A stretch of 64,000 nucleotides of DNA from contig DATNAQ010000123.1 of NCBI GenBank assembly GCA_035607415.1, positions 1 through 64,000 on the forward strand. The letters run 5' to 3'. How positions within the stretch are numbered: position 1 is the first letter of the stretch; each line of letters begins with the position of its first letter. This document shows, piece by piece, positions 29,098-37,642 of this stretch. A program made the position numbers and the translations under genes. The notes under the pieces were generated by a model. The model was not told where the DNA came from. It ran no database searches and worked only from the letters and a program-made list of their open reading frames with translations. Source of the stretch: JAQBQH01 sp035607415. GTDB lineage: Bacteria > Myxococcota_A > Polyangia > Palsa-1104.

Positions 29098-29219
29098 GAC
29101 CACGACCTCCACGGCGGCATCCCACCACGGGCCGGCGCAGACGAAAACTCGACTTCACTCGACGGCGCGCAGCGACGGGAAAGTGCGCGCGGCGGGCCGA
29201 TTTGCTCGATAATGGGGGC

Positions 29220-29849
29220 ATGCCGCGAAGGCCGAAGACGACGCCGCGACGGCCGCCCAAGCAGGAGCGCTCGCAGGAGACCGTGAACGTGCTCATCACG
29301 GCGACCGAGCGCGTGTTGACCGAGGAGGGCTACGCGGCGGCGACGACCAATCGCATCGCCGAGGTCGCGGGCGTCAGCATCGGCACGCTCTATCATTATT
29401 TTCCGACGAAGGAGGCGCTCATCGAGCGGCTGGTCCACAAGATGTGGGCCGACGAGCTGGCGATGGTGGAGTCGCGCGGGGCGCTCCTCATCGAGGCGCC
29501 GGTGCCGGTGGCGGTGCGCGAGCTGGTGCGCGCGTTCGTGGCGATGGTGCAGGAGAAGGAGACGCTGGTGCGGCGCTGGTACGCGGAGGTGCCGCACCTC
29601 GGGCAGCTGGAGTTCGGGCTGGAGCTGTCGGACCGGGCGACGCGGCTGGTGCGCGCGGGCTTTGCGGCGCGGATCGGGGAGCTGCGCGAGCCGGTGCGGG
29701 CGAACCTCGAGTTCGCGGCCGACTTCGTCGTGAAGATGACGATGGCGGCGGTGCGGACGGCGGCGCGGGATTATCCGAAGGAGCTGGCGTCGGGGGAGCT
29801 GGAGGTGGCGGTGGCGGACATGATCACGCGGTATCTCGTGGCCGGCTGA
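29220..29849 (+). CDS. TetR family transcriptional regulator
   Basis: 209 residues from ATG 29220. N-terminal helix-turn-helix: ERVLTEEGYAAATTNRIAEVAGVSIGTLYHYFPTKEALIERL, a textbook TetR domain. The C-terminal domain is helical and contains RRWYAEVPHLGQLEF. It is divergent from the copper monooxygenase-like lipoprotein and lies beside the SCP2/alcohol dehydrogenase operon; a perfect 20-bp palindrome is 136 bp downstream of its stop. Confidence 0.93.
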   Translation: MPRRPKTTPRRPPKQERSQETVNVLITATERVLTEEGYAAATTNRIAEVAGVSIGTLYHYFPTKEALIERLVHKMWADELAMVESRGALLIEAPVPVAVRELVRAFVAMVQEKETLVRRWYAEVPHLGQLEFGLELSDRATRLVRAGFAARIGELREPVRANLEFAADFVVKMTMAAVRTAARDYPKELASGELEVAVADMITRYLVAG

Positions 29850-29985
29850 AACTCTACGGCCGCACATCGGCAACACCGTCGCCCCGGCGACGCTAACGGC
29901 TCGTGCGTGTCACCGTCGGGGCCGCCGTCCGACCGGCGCATTCGCATCGGCGCGTGCAGGATGCTCGCAAAGAATGTAGGGCGAG

Positions 29986-30005
29986 TCGTGTAACTAGTTA
30001 CACGA
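29986..30005. promoter_or_regulatory. Perfect 20-bp palindrome, candidate TetR-family operator
   Basis: TCGTGTAACTAGTTACACGA is identical to its reverse complement. Its core fits the TnnAACnnGTTnnA pattern known for KstR-type TetR regulators of steroid/lipid genes. It sits between the TetR gene and the 3' end of the broken kinase gene, with no obvious gene start next to it, so its target is unclear. Confidence 0.6.
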
Positions 30006-30028
30006 TGGGCATCCCATCTCGGACGTCG

Positions 30029-30701
30029 TCAACGGCGCGCAGCTCCGCCGCTGGGCGCACCGAGCCGGGCACGGATCCACCGGGCCACCTGCGTGCTCGT
30101 CTCCTCGACCGTTTCGTGCGTGGTGTCGAGGAGGTCGACCGGCGGCGTGGCCGACGCGCCCTCGTCCTTGAACCAACGATTGAAGGCGACGTGATCGGCG
30201 ATGTACTGCTCGCCGCCCGACCGGCGCCATGCGGGGCGTCGTCGCAGCCGCTTGGTGAGCACGTCGTCGTCGCAGGTCGCCGCTCGACACACGTCTCGAG
30301 GTTCTCGGGGAAACCGGTGCCCGCGCCGAAGAGGACAACTGGGCGGCCCGCCTGCGCGATGTTCTTGCAGACGCGCAACCAGGTTTCGAAGTACATGTCC
30401 GGGTCACGCTCGAAGTGCGGCGCCCACAAGATGTCGCCCTCGAGGACGACGACCTCGTCGAGCGTGCTGGCGAGCAGGCGGCACACCGCGCTCTTGCCGG
30501 TGCCGCTGGCGCCGCCGACGAGCAGGAGCGGCGAGCGCCGGAAGGCGTGGCGGTGGCCGCACTCGGGACAGATCGCGTCGCTCGTCGCCTCGTCGATGCG
30601 CTTGTCGGCACGGAGCGCGCGATCCCGTCGTCGACGCCCTCGGCGACGGCGCAGCGCACCACGCCGATGGCGCGCGCCGGCAGCGCCGCGGCCGCGGTCA
30701 C
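30029..30701 (-). pseudogene. Broken P-loop nucleoside-kinase-like (AAA family) gene
   Basis: Starts at a GTG overlapping the SCP2 stop (GTGA). Three frames must be joined to recover one protein: VTAAAALPARAIGVVRCAVAEG..., then (frame change near 30618) CPECGHRH, Walker A GGASGTGKSAVCRLL, VVLEGDILWAPHF and GRPVVLFGAGTGFPENLETCVER, then (frame change near 30300) CDDDVLTKRLRRRPAWRRSGGEQYI...LLDTTHETVEET. The family normally has about 11 extra residues (RYF...IHYLALV) at the second break, so a deletion is implied, not just a slip. The first break looks like one missing base. The product cannot be made intact. Sequencing error is the alternative. Confidence 0.75.
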
Positions 30702-31159
30702 GAGTTGACCGACAGGATGCGCGTCAGCCGCACCAGGTCGAGCGCCGCCTTGGCCTTCTTGATCGCCCACAACGGCGTCGGCGGGATCTGGAGGAACCCG
30801 TCGATGCGGATCTCGCGCTTGACCAGCGCGCGCACGAAGTTCTTGCCGTTGTCGTCGAGCAGCCAGGGCATGCCGTAGCGGATCGACAGCAGGCTCATCT
30901 CGGGGATCTTGCCCGAGTCGGCGGTGATCACGAGGTCCGGCTCGTGGCGCAGCCCGTCGTAGATGGTGCAACGCCCGCCCTCGAACGCGAGCGTGACGGT
31001 GACCTCGGCGTCGGGCGCGACGATCCCGAACGTCGACGACATCGACTCGAAGTCGCGCCGCTTCTTGTCGCTCGCCGCCAGGTTCTCCGCGAGCAGGCCC
31101 TGCAACATCATGGCGAGGCCGTTGTCGGCGGCCTGCGCGTCCAGCGTCACGACGTCCAT
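30698..31159 (-). CDS. SCP2 sterol-binding domain protein
   Basis: 153 residues. SCP2-like features: an N-terminal helical part, then the beta-sheet core VTVTLAFEGGRCTIYDGLRHEPDLVITADSGKIPEMSLLSIRYGMPW, with the ligand-tunnel helix near the end. Such proteins bind lipids or acyl-CoAs. It is the third gene of an operon with SCP2 and Fe-alcohol dehydrogenase genes; its stop overlaps the next (broken) gene. Confidence 0.8.
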   Translation of the reverse strand: MDVVTLDAQAADNGLAMMLQGLLAENLAASDKKRRDFESMSSTFGIVAPDAEVTVTLAFEGGRCTIYDGLRHEPDLVITADSGKIPEMSLLSIRYGMPWLLDDNGKNFVRALVKREIRIDGFLQIPPTPLWAIKKAKAALDLVRLTRILSVNS

Positions 31160-31171
31160 CGGTCCACGCTC

Positions 31172-32338
31172 CTAATAAGCATTCTTGTACACGCCGAGCA
31201 CGAGCTGCTTGTCGCCGGCGAACTTGCCGTTTTGCACGAGGGCGCCGTCGGCGAGCGAGTGCGCCGCGCATTGGTCGAGATCGGCCTCGGGCACGCCGAC
31301 GTCGCGCAGCCGCCCCGGCAGCTTGATGCGCGCCACCAGCTGCGCCACCGCCTGCGCCGCCGCCTCGCCGGCCATCTCGTCGCCGAGGTCGCGCGCGTCG
31401 ATGCCGAGCGCCTCGGCGACGTCGCGATAGCAACCGCCGAGCTCGTCCGAGTTGAAGCGGATGACGTGCGGCAGGCAGATGGCGTTGGCGGTGCCGTGAT
31501 GCACCCCGTGGCGCGCGCCGACGACGTGCGCCATCGCGTGCACCAGCCCCACGCCGGTCGAGTTGAACGCCAGCCCCGCGATGTTGGCGGCCACGAGCAT
31601 CTGCCCGCGCGCCACCTTGTCGGCCGGCTCGGCGACGGCGCGCGGCAGATGGCGCGCGATGAGCCGCATCGCCTGCAGCGCGAGCCCGTCGGCGATCGGG
31701 TTCTTGTTCTGCGAGGTGTACGCCTCGATGGCGTGGGTGAGCGCGTCGATCCCCGTCGCCGCGGTCAGCTGCGCCGGCATGTCGAGCGTGGCCTCGGGAT
31801 CGAGCACCGCCGCATCGGGGATGAGGCGGTCGTCGACGTAGTGCATCTTCTCGTGCGCGCGCTCGTCCTTGACCACCATGTACATCGACACTTCGCTGCC
31901 GGTGCCCGCCGTCGTCGGCACCGCGACGTGCGCCGTCTGCCGGCGCTGGAGGTGCGCCGAGCCGTGGTGATCGCGGATCGATCCGCCCTCGGTCATCACC
32001 AGCGCCATGCCCTTGGCGGTGTCGATCGCCGAGCCGCCGCCGACGGAGACGAGCCCGTCGCAGCCCTGCTCCTTGGCGATCCGCGCGCCGTCGTCGATGA
32101 CGGCGACGCCGGTGTCGGGGATGACGCCGTCGTAGATGGCGCCCATGCGCGTGCCGAGGGCGCGCTCGACGCGCGCCACCACGTCGGTACGCTCGCGCAT
32201 CACCCGATCGGTCACCACCATCGCGCGCTCGATGCCGAGCCGCTTGCACAGGGGCCCGAGCTCGCCGACGCTGCCGTCGCCGAAGAGCACGCGCGTCGGC
32301 TGGTAGAAGCTGAAGCCGAGCTTGGCGTCGTAGGCCAT
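31172..32338 (-). CDS. Iron-containing alcohol dehydrogenase
   Basis: 388 residues. GDGSVGELGPLCKRLGIERAMVVTD (nucleotide-binding start), GGGSAIDTAKG, PTTAGTGSEVS (catalytic motif), the metal site region GIDALTHAIEAYTS, and the C-terminal metal His region NSTGVGLVHAMAHVVGARHGVHHGTAN. All typical group III Fe-ADH motifs are present. Substrate is unknown; the flanking SCP2 genes suggest a lipid or long-chain alcohol. It is 12 bp before the second SCP2 gene. Confidence 0.95.
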   Translation of the reverse strand: MAYDAKLGFSFYQPTRVLFGDGSVGELGPLCKRLGIERAMVVTDRVMRERTDVVARVERALGTRMGAIYDGVIPDTGVAVIDDGARIAKEQGCDGLVSVGGGSAIDTAKGMALVMTEGGSIRDHHGSAHLQRRQTAHVAVPTTAGTGSEVSMYMVVKDERAHEKMHYVDDRLIPDAAVLDPEATLDMPAQLTAATGIDALTHAIEAYTSQNKNPIADGLALQAMRLIARHLPRAVAEPADKVARGQMLVAANIAGLAFNSTGVGLVHAMAHVVGARHGVHHGTANAICLPHVIRFNSDELGGCYRDVAEALGIDARDLGDEMAGEAAAQAVAQLVARIKLPGRLRDVGVPEADLDQCAAHSLADGALVQNGKFAGDKQLVLGVYKNAY

Positions 32339-32345
32339 CGGGCGG

Positions 32346-32771
32346 CTATTTTTCGTCGAGGAACGCGGTCGGCACGCGCGTGGCGCACTCGACCAGCTCC
32401 TTCGACGCGTTGACGTACTTCACGATCGTGGTCATCTGGCCCTTGAGCTCGAGCTTCTTTTGCATCATGGCCTTGAGCGGATCGAGCTCCTTGCGCAGCA
32501 CCGACTTCCAGCGCGCGTAGTCGCCGGTGATGCAGAACGGCGCCTTCTCGGCCTCGGCGCCGGGCACCACGCGCACCGCGGTGCAGTTGCCGCGGTCGAT
32601 CTCGAGCCACATGCCGATCGCCTCGGGAAGTCCGATGGTCGGATCAGCGCGCGTGAGCAGGGCGACCGGACCGAAGGTCCACGTCGCGGAGGCCTGCTTG
32701 TAGGCGCTCGATTGCTGGACCTGCTTCTTGAACTCCTCCGCCCATTCGGGTGAGGGAAATGTAAACGCCAT
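32346..32771 (-). CDS. SCP2 sterol-binding domain protein, first gene of the operon
   Basis: 141 residues from ATG 32771 (MAFTFPSPEW). SCP2-like core: FGPVALLTRADPTIGLPEAIGMWLEIDRGNCTAVRVV..., then DYARWKSVL and DPLKAMMQKKLELKGQM, which corresponds to the lipid-binding helices. It opens the minus-strand operon (SCP2, Fe-ADH, SCP2, broken kinase). Its start is only 29 bp from the divergent esterase gene; a short inverted repeat (GCGGA...TCCGC) in that gap may be regulatory. Confidence 0.82.
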   Translation of the reverse strand: MAFTFPSPEWAEEFKKQVQQSSAYKQASATWTFGPVALLTRADPTIGLPEAIGMWLEIDRGNCTAVRVVPGAEAEKAPFCITGDYARWKSVLRKELDPLKAMMQKKLELKGQMTTIVKYVNASKELVECATRVPTAFLDEK

Positions 32772-32800
32772 CGCTGCGGACTTTAGTACACTCCGCGTCC

Positions 32801-35086
32801 ATGAAGTACCTGGTTTATGCCCTTCCATTAATGATCGGCGTCGGTTGCAGCTCCACCAAGCCGATGCCTCTGTGCAGCGCGGCGATCCCGAGCGGCGCTA
32901 CCGCGGTCACCGGACCCGACGGCAGCGCCGCCTGCGCCGAAGCCGGCAGCGTCACGGTCATGAAGGACAGCGACCTCAGCGCCGACGGCTATACCACCGT
33001 CGGCTCGGCCTTCACCTTCACCGGCGCCGGACCCTTCCCGCACGGCGTCGACTTCGTGCTGCCGTACTCGTCGGGCAAGGTGTCGAACGACCTCGGCGTC
33101 GTCGTGCTCGTCAAGAAGCGCAACTGGGCGGCGCACGCCGGCGCGGTCTCCAACATCGTCGTCGAGAAGGCGCACGGCCTGGTGCACTTCCACGCGCCCG
33201 ACGTCGCGACCTATCAGATCGCCGTCGCCAAGACGGCGGGGCAGAAGACGATGCGCCACTTCACCTATCGCGCGCTCGCCGGCGTCTCGATGGGCGGCTT
33301 CGGCTCGTCGGTGAACTTCTGGGCCCACCCCGACCGCTACGACGCCGTCGGCGTCATGGGCGCCGATCCCGGCCCCGACATGACCTACACGCTCGGCATG
33401 ATCCACGACTTCTTCTTCTCCGGCTTCTGCACCGCCGCCGACGGCCCCGGCATGATCGGAAAGCTGTGCGCACCGAAGCGCGCGCTCCTGACCGACCAGG
33501 GCGAGCGCCTGTCGACGTTCGAGTCGTTCCTCTACGAGCCGGGCGAGGGCGTGGGCCTGACGCTGCGCCGCTCGCTCTACGTGCGCGCCAACCGCGATCT
33601 GACCCGCGCCATGGGCAACGGCGTCTATTACAACCCGAGCTCGCCGTACCTGCCGCCCGGCATCCCCGCGTCGACGATGGCCCTTCAGCCCACCGACGCG
33701 TGCTCGCAGCCGACGGTGCTCAAGAGCTTCTTCGACGCGCGCTACAACCCCGACGGCAAGTACGACGTCATCACCTTCTGCGACGGCAACGACTCGGAGA
33801 CGCTCGGCTACGGCAAGTTCGATCCGTCGGTGCCGGCGACCGATCCGACGCAGATCCTGCTCGCCGTCGACGTCAACGGCAACGGCGTGCGCGACTCGGG
33901 CGAGCCGGTGATCGTGCAGGGCAACGAGCCGTTCGACGACGTGGGCGTCGACGGCCTCGCCGACGCCGACGAGCCGGGCTACGATCCGGTCGCCAACCCC
34001 GATCCGAACGGCGACGATTATCATTATCTTTGGAACCCGACCGGTACCGAAAACAATTGGCGATATGACCAGGGCGAGCCCTACCAGGACGTCGGCGTCG
34101 ACGGTGTTCCCATGTCGGTGGGCGGCTGTCAGGCCGCGGCGAATATGCCGAATTGTTATGATTACGGCGAAGGAAATGGGAAATTCGATTATACGCCGGG
34201 CCAGGAGTCGTGGCGCAACGACGACCCGCGCACCAACCTGGAGAAGCTCGCGCCCGCCGACGTGGCGCGCCTCGACACCTGGTACGACGCCGGCATCCGC
34301 GACTTCTTCAACGCGCAGGTCTCGACCAACAGCCTGATGGGCGCGCTCGGCGCCATGGGCGCGCCGCCGCGCGTGTGGGACGGCTTCCCCGCCATCGTCG
34401 GCGACGCGCGCTCCGACGAGAACAAGTTCGACGCCAACCACATCGACTGGTCGTCGCTCGGGCGCCACGTCTACGTCCGCTACGGCGATCCCGATCTCGA
34501 CGAAGCCACCGTCGAGTCGACCGGCGACGGGCGCCACGTCGGCACCGCCATCCAGGCCGTGCACCGCGCGCAGTCGCTCCTGTTCTATCTCGGCAACCGC
34601 TGGCCCGACGGCGATCGCGCGCTGGCCAAGGTCGACAGCGCCAACTCGCAGGTCACGGGCACCTTCACCGCGGCGTCGGGGCGCATGTCGCCCTACGAGG
34701 TGATCCTGCCGCCCGGCTACACGCAGCCGGAGAACGCGAACAAGCGCTACCCGGTCGTCTACTTCATGCACGGCTACGGCATGGATCCGATGGGCATCGC
34801 CATGATCGCGCTCATCGCGCAGAACGCGATGGTCGACACGCGCCAGACCGACCAGACGCGCCTGCCCAAGTTCCTCATCGTGCTCGTCGACGGCAAGTGC
34901 CGGCCGGGCGGCGACGTCTCGACGGCGCCGCTGCCCACCGACGGCGATCTGTGCGAGGAGGGCACGTTCTACACCGACCATCCCGAAGGGGACGCGCAGG
35001 CGGAGTCGGAGTTGATGCAGCTCGAGGATTACATCGACGCGAACTACCGGACCAAGGCGCCGGCCGATGTCGAGGTGAACGAGTAG
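32801..35086 (+). CDS. Secreted alpha/beta-hydrolase lipoprotein with permuted-looking halves and Ca-binding-like loops
   Basis: 761 residues. Lipobox VGC at the N-terminus. Near residue 165 is YRALAGVSMGGFGSSVNFW, the nucleophile elbow of esterase D-like hydrolases, which normally sits after the oxyanion segment. Here the oxyanion-type segment (YEVILPPGYTQPENANKRYPVVYFMHGYG) comes at about residue 630-660, and the protein ends YIDANYRTKAPADVEVNE, exactly where a normal enzyme would continue into the elbow. Between the halves are acidic DVNGNGVRDSGEPV and GADADEPG-like loops resembling calcium-binding repeats. Either the enzyme is circularly permuted or it is a truncated duplicate. No stop or frameshift explains the end. 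Confidence 0.7.
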   Translation: MKYLVYALPLMIGVGCSSTKPMPLCSAAIPSGATAVTGPDGSAACAEAGSVTVMKDSDLSADGYTTVGSAFTFTGAGPFPHGVDFVLPYSSGKVSNDLGVVVLVKKRNWAAHAGAVSNIVVEKAHGLVHFHAPDVATYQIAVAKTAGQKTMRHFTYRALAGVSMGGFGSSVNFWAHPDRYDAVGVMGADPGPDMTYTLGMIHDFFFSGFCTAADGPGMIGKLCAPKRALLTDQGERLSTFESFLYEPGEGVGLTLRRSLYVRANRDLTRAMGNGVYYNPSSPYLPPGIPASTMALQPTDACSQPTVLKSFFDARYNPDGKYDVITFCDGNDSETLGYGKFDPSVPATDPTQILLAVDVNGNGVRDSGEPVIVQGNEPFDDVGVDGLADADEPGYDPVANPDPNGDDYHYLWNPTGTENNWRYDQGEPYQDVGVDGVPMSVGGCQAAANMPNCYDYGEGNGKFDYTPGQESWRNDDPRTNLEKLAPADVARLDTWYDAGIRDFFNAQVSTNSLMGALGAMGAPPRVWDGFPAIVGDARSDENKFDANHIDWSSLGRHVYVRYGDPDLDEATVESTGDGRHVGTAIQAVHRAQSLLFYLGNRWPDGDRALAKVDSANSQVTGTFTAASGRMSPYEVILPPGYTQPENANKRYPVVYFMHGYGMDPMGIAMIALIAQNAMVDTRQTDQTRLPKFLIVLVDGKCRPGGDVSTAPLPTDGDLCEEGTFYTDHPEGDAQAESELMQLEDYIDANYRTKAPADVEVNE

Positions 35087-35110
35087 GATTTCGAAGCGGG
35101 GGCGGGGCGC

Positions 35111-35470
35111 TTACTTCGAGGGAGCGACGCTCTCGATCTCGAAGATGTTGGCGCCGTCCTTCTCGATGCGCGTGCCCTCGGCGGTGACGGTCTTGCCGGC
35201 CCACGCCGCCAGCTTGGTCGACGGCGAGGTGTGATCGCCCATCGTCACCACCCACAGCTTGCCGTCGGCGACGATGCCGGCGGGCATGCCGCCCTGCAGG
35301 CACTTCTGCGCGCACGCGGCGTGCTTCTCGCCCTTGGCGGCGTGGCTGGCGTAGCAGGTAATGTCGACGACCTCGCCCGTGAGCTTGTCCTTGGCCGCGC
35401 TCTTGGCCGGCTTGTCGGCGAGCGCCGCGCTCGAAATGATCATCAGGCCCGCGAGCAGTAGCTTCTTCAT
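35111..35470 (-). CDS. Secreted small protein with conserved Cys/His pattern
   Basis: 119 residues from ATG 35470 with signal peptide (KLLLAGLMIISSAALA). The mature part has LTGEVVDITCYASHAAKGEKHAACAQKCLQGG-like spacing: three Cys and two His in 21 residues, followed by GMPAGIVADGKLWVVTMGDHTSP. The pattern resembles uncharacterised exported proteins that may bind copper or haem. No family name is claimed. It sits 3 nt from the next gene on the same strand, a reverse-order neighbour that may be co-transcribed. Confidence 0.72.
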   Translation of the reverse strand: MKKLLLAGLMIISSAALADKPAKSAAKDKLTGEVVDITCYASHAAKGEKHAACAQKCLQGGMPAGIVADGKLWVVTMGDHTSPSTKLAAWAGKTVTAEGTRIEKDGANIFEIESVAPSK

Positions 35471-35485
35471 GACGTCCTCCACAGT

Positions 35486-37582
35486 CTACGGTTCGACGAT
35501 GTTAATCCCTTTTTCAGTCAATACCCAAACGCGATTGCGCGCGTCGACCGCCAGGTCGTCGATCTTGTCGTCGGTGAGGCCGCGCGACGAGTCGATGACG
35601 TCGGGCGCGCACTCGCCCACGCACCACAGCCCCTTCTCGTTGCCGATGAAGACGTTGCCGTGCGAGTCGTGCGCCAGCGCCGTCGCCGGCGGATAGAAGG
35701 CGCCGAGGCGCGGGAAGGTCCAGCGCGTGCCGTCGAAGCGGCCGGTGCCGCGGCGCGTGGCGACGAACACCTGGCCGTCGGGGCCCGGTCCGATGTCGCG
35801 CACGAGCTCGCTCTCGAGCCCGTCGTTCTCGGTGAACACGCGCAGCTTGCCGTCGAGGAGGCGGGCGGCGCCGGAGCGCGTGGCGAACCACGCCTCGTTG
35901 GGCGACTTCCAGTACATCGCCACCACGTCGGTGGGCAGCTCTTTGTGCACGAAGACCTTGCCCGAGTCGAAGGCGATCTCGTCGGCGCCGAAGTCGCGCG
36001 CGTCGCCGTCTTTGTCGACGTAGCGCAAACCGACCCACAGGTGGCCGTCGGGGGCGTAGGCGGCGAAGTTGAGGTCGGGCGCGCCGCTCGGGACCTGCAC
36101 CGCCTGGATGCCGATCGGCGTCCAGCGGCCGTCGTCGACGCGCGAGATGCGCAGCTGCGGGTTGTCGGCGCCGCGGTGGATGGCGAGCACGTCGCCCTTG
36201 GGATCGAGCAGCACCGCGAGCACGCGCGAGCCGGGCTCGGGATCGACGGCGGCGATCTCGAACGACTGTCCGTCGAAGCGGAAGGCGCGCGTGCCGCCGG
36301 TGGCGAGGTAGCAGTCGTCGGCGGCGTTCTTGCCCTGGATGCAGGCGACGGTCAGGCGCACCGCGCCGGCGGCGAGATCGTCGATGCGGAAGCGGCGCGG
36401 GACGTCGTTCTCGATGCGCAGCGCGCCGAGGAAGCGCGTGCCGACGAGGAGGCCGCGCTCGCTGCCGGCGACGGTGGTGACGCCGTCGGGCAGGCGCAGC
36501 GTCGACTCCTCGGCGACGAGCGGCGGCCCCTCGGGCGCGGGCGCGACCACGGCGACGGTGCCCTTGGGCAGCTTGGGCGGCGTCACCGCCGGCGGCGGCT
36601 TGGGCGCGTTGGGCGGATCGTCGAGCGCCGTCGACGGTAGATCCGACTTGAGCGCGACGAGGCGCGGCGCGACCACGTAGCTGCGCAGGGCGCGCAGCCG
36701 CACCGGCGACGGCTTGGCGTCGGGATCGGGCGGCGGTGCGTTGGGATCGATGTAGGTCCGTGCCTCGATCGTGTAGAGCTGCGGGCCGGCGCCGATGAGG
36801 GTGCGCGCACCGGCGCGGGCGGCCCACTCGAGCACCGACGGGGCGGTGAGCTCGTAGGAGAAGAAGCGCGTGCCGTCGTAGTAGGCGGCGCGCGGGCCGT
36901 TGGGTCCCTCGCCGATGACGATCACCGACTTGTCGAGCGTGACCAGGCCGCGCACGTTGTCGACCTCGCAGCCCTGCGAGCTGCCGAAGTGCTCGATCTT
37001 GTCGCCGCCGCGCAGGATGCGCAGCACGCCCGAGCCGGAGGTGCCGACCCATTCGGTGCTGCCGTAGCCCGACGCGATGGCGGTGACGCCGGTGTCGGAA
37101 AAATAGTGCTCCCAGCGGCCCGCACGCAGGCGCGCCAGCCCTTCGGGGCCGCCGGCCCAGATGGTCTTGCCGTCGGAGACCAGCCCGGTGAGAAAGTCAC
37201 CGACGGGCGCCGCGGCCCAGTTGGTCCAGACGTTCTTGTAGCCGCGCGACAGGCCCTTCTGCGTGGCGAGCAGGATGCCGCCCTGCGGATCGACGCCGAT
37301 GGCGGCGATGCGATCGGCGGGCAGCCCGTCCTTCGACGACAGGAGCGTGTTGCGCCCGCCTTCCCAGCGCAACAGGCCGCGCGGCGTTCCGACGAGCAGC
37401 GCGGTCGGCGAGTCGCCGATGGCAGTGACGGTGAGGCTGTCGGTGAACGAGCGAACGCGCGAGGCGGTGAAGCTCGGCGGCTTCGGCGCCGGCGCGTGCG
37501 GCGGAGGCGGCGCCGGCTTGGGACAGCCGCTGCCAGCGACCAGGAGCGCGAGCGCCGCCAGGCGGCCGAGCGACATGTCCAT
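35486..37582 (-). CDS. Propeller lipoprotein (Reg_prop-like repeats)
   Basis: 698 residues. Signal peptide with lipobox (VAGSGC), Pro-rich linker, then ~600 residues with repeats of the type LLVGTPRGLLRWEGG, LLATQKGLSRGYKN, WAGGPEGLARLRAG, GVLRILRGGDK and VWVLTEKGINIV, i.e. Reg_prop/seven-bladed propeller strands as in sensor domains of two-component regulators, here with no kinase. Secreted Reg_prop-only proteins are seen in myxobacteria. Function is unknown. Start could be six bases downstream (ATG 37576). Confidence 0.78.
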   Translation of the reverse strand: MDMSLGRLAALALLVAGSGCPKPAPPPPHAPAPKPPSFTASRVRSFTDSLTVTAIGDSPTALLVGTPRGLLRWEGGRNTLLSSKDGLPADRIAAIGVDPQGGILLATQKGLSRGYKNVWTNWAAAPVGDFLTGLVSDGKTIWAGGPEGLARLRAGRWEHYFSDTGVTAIASGYGSTEWVGTSGSGVLRILRGGDKIEHFGSSQGCEVDNVRGLVTLDKSVIVIGEGPNGPRAAYYDGTRFFSYELTAPSVLEWAARAGARTLIGAGPQLYTIEARTYIDPNAPPPDPDAKPSPVRLRALRSYVVAPRLVALKSDLPSTALDDPPNAPKPPPAVTPPKLPKGTVAVVAPAPEGPPLVAEESTLRLPDGVTTVAGSERGLLVGTRFLGALRIENDVPRRFRIDDLAAGAVRLTVACIQGKNAADDCYLATGGTRAFRFDGQSFEIAAVDPEPGSRVLAVLLDPKGDVLAIHRGADNPQLRISRVDDGRWTPIGIQAVQVPSGAPDLNFAAYAPDGHLWVGLRYVDKDGDARDFGADEIAFDSGKVFVHKELPTDVVAMYWKSPNEAWFATRSGAARLLDGKLRVFTENDGLESELVRDIGPGPDGQVFVATRRGTGRFDGTRWTFPRLGAFYPPATALAHDSHGNVFIGNEKGLWCVGECAPDVIDSSRGLTDDKIDDLAVDARNRVWVLTEKGINIVEP

Positions 37583-37642
37583 CCGACGACATCTTCACGG
37601 TGCCGTCGGTGCGGTGTCAAGAAGTCGCGCGGCGCGCGGCGG

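Noticed and set aside
27773..29299. Upstream extension of the cyclase frame
   Set aside because: It overlaps the ftsB-like and copper-monooxygenase genes in another frame, and its residues are Arg/Pro-rich; the TGATG start at 27772 is the better choice.
32828..34981. Minus-strand open frame opposite the esterase
   Set aside because: No motifs, Val/Arg/His-rich, a mirror of a clear lipoprotein gene.
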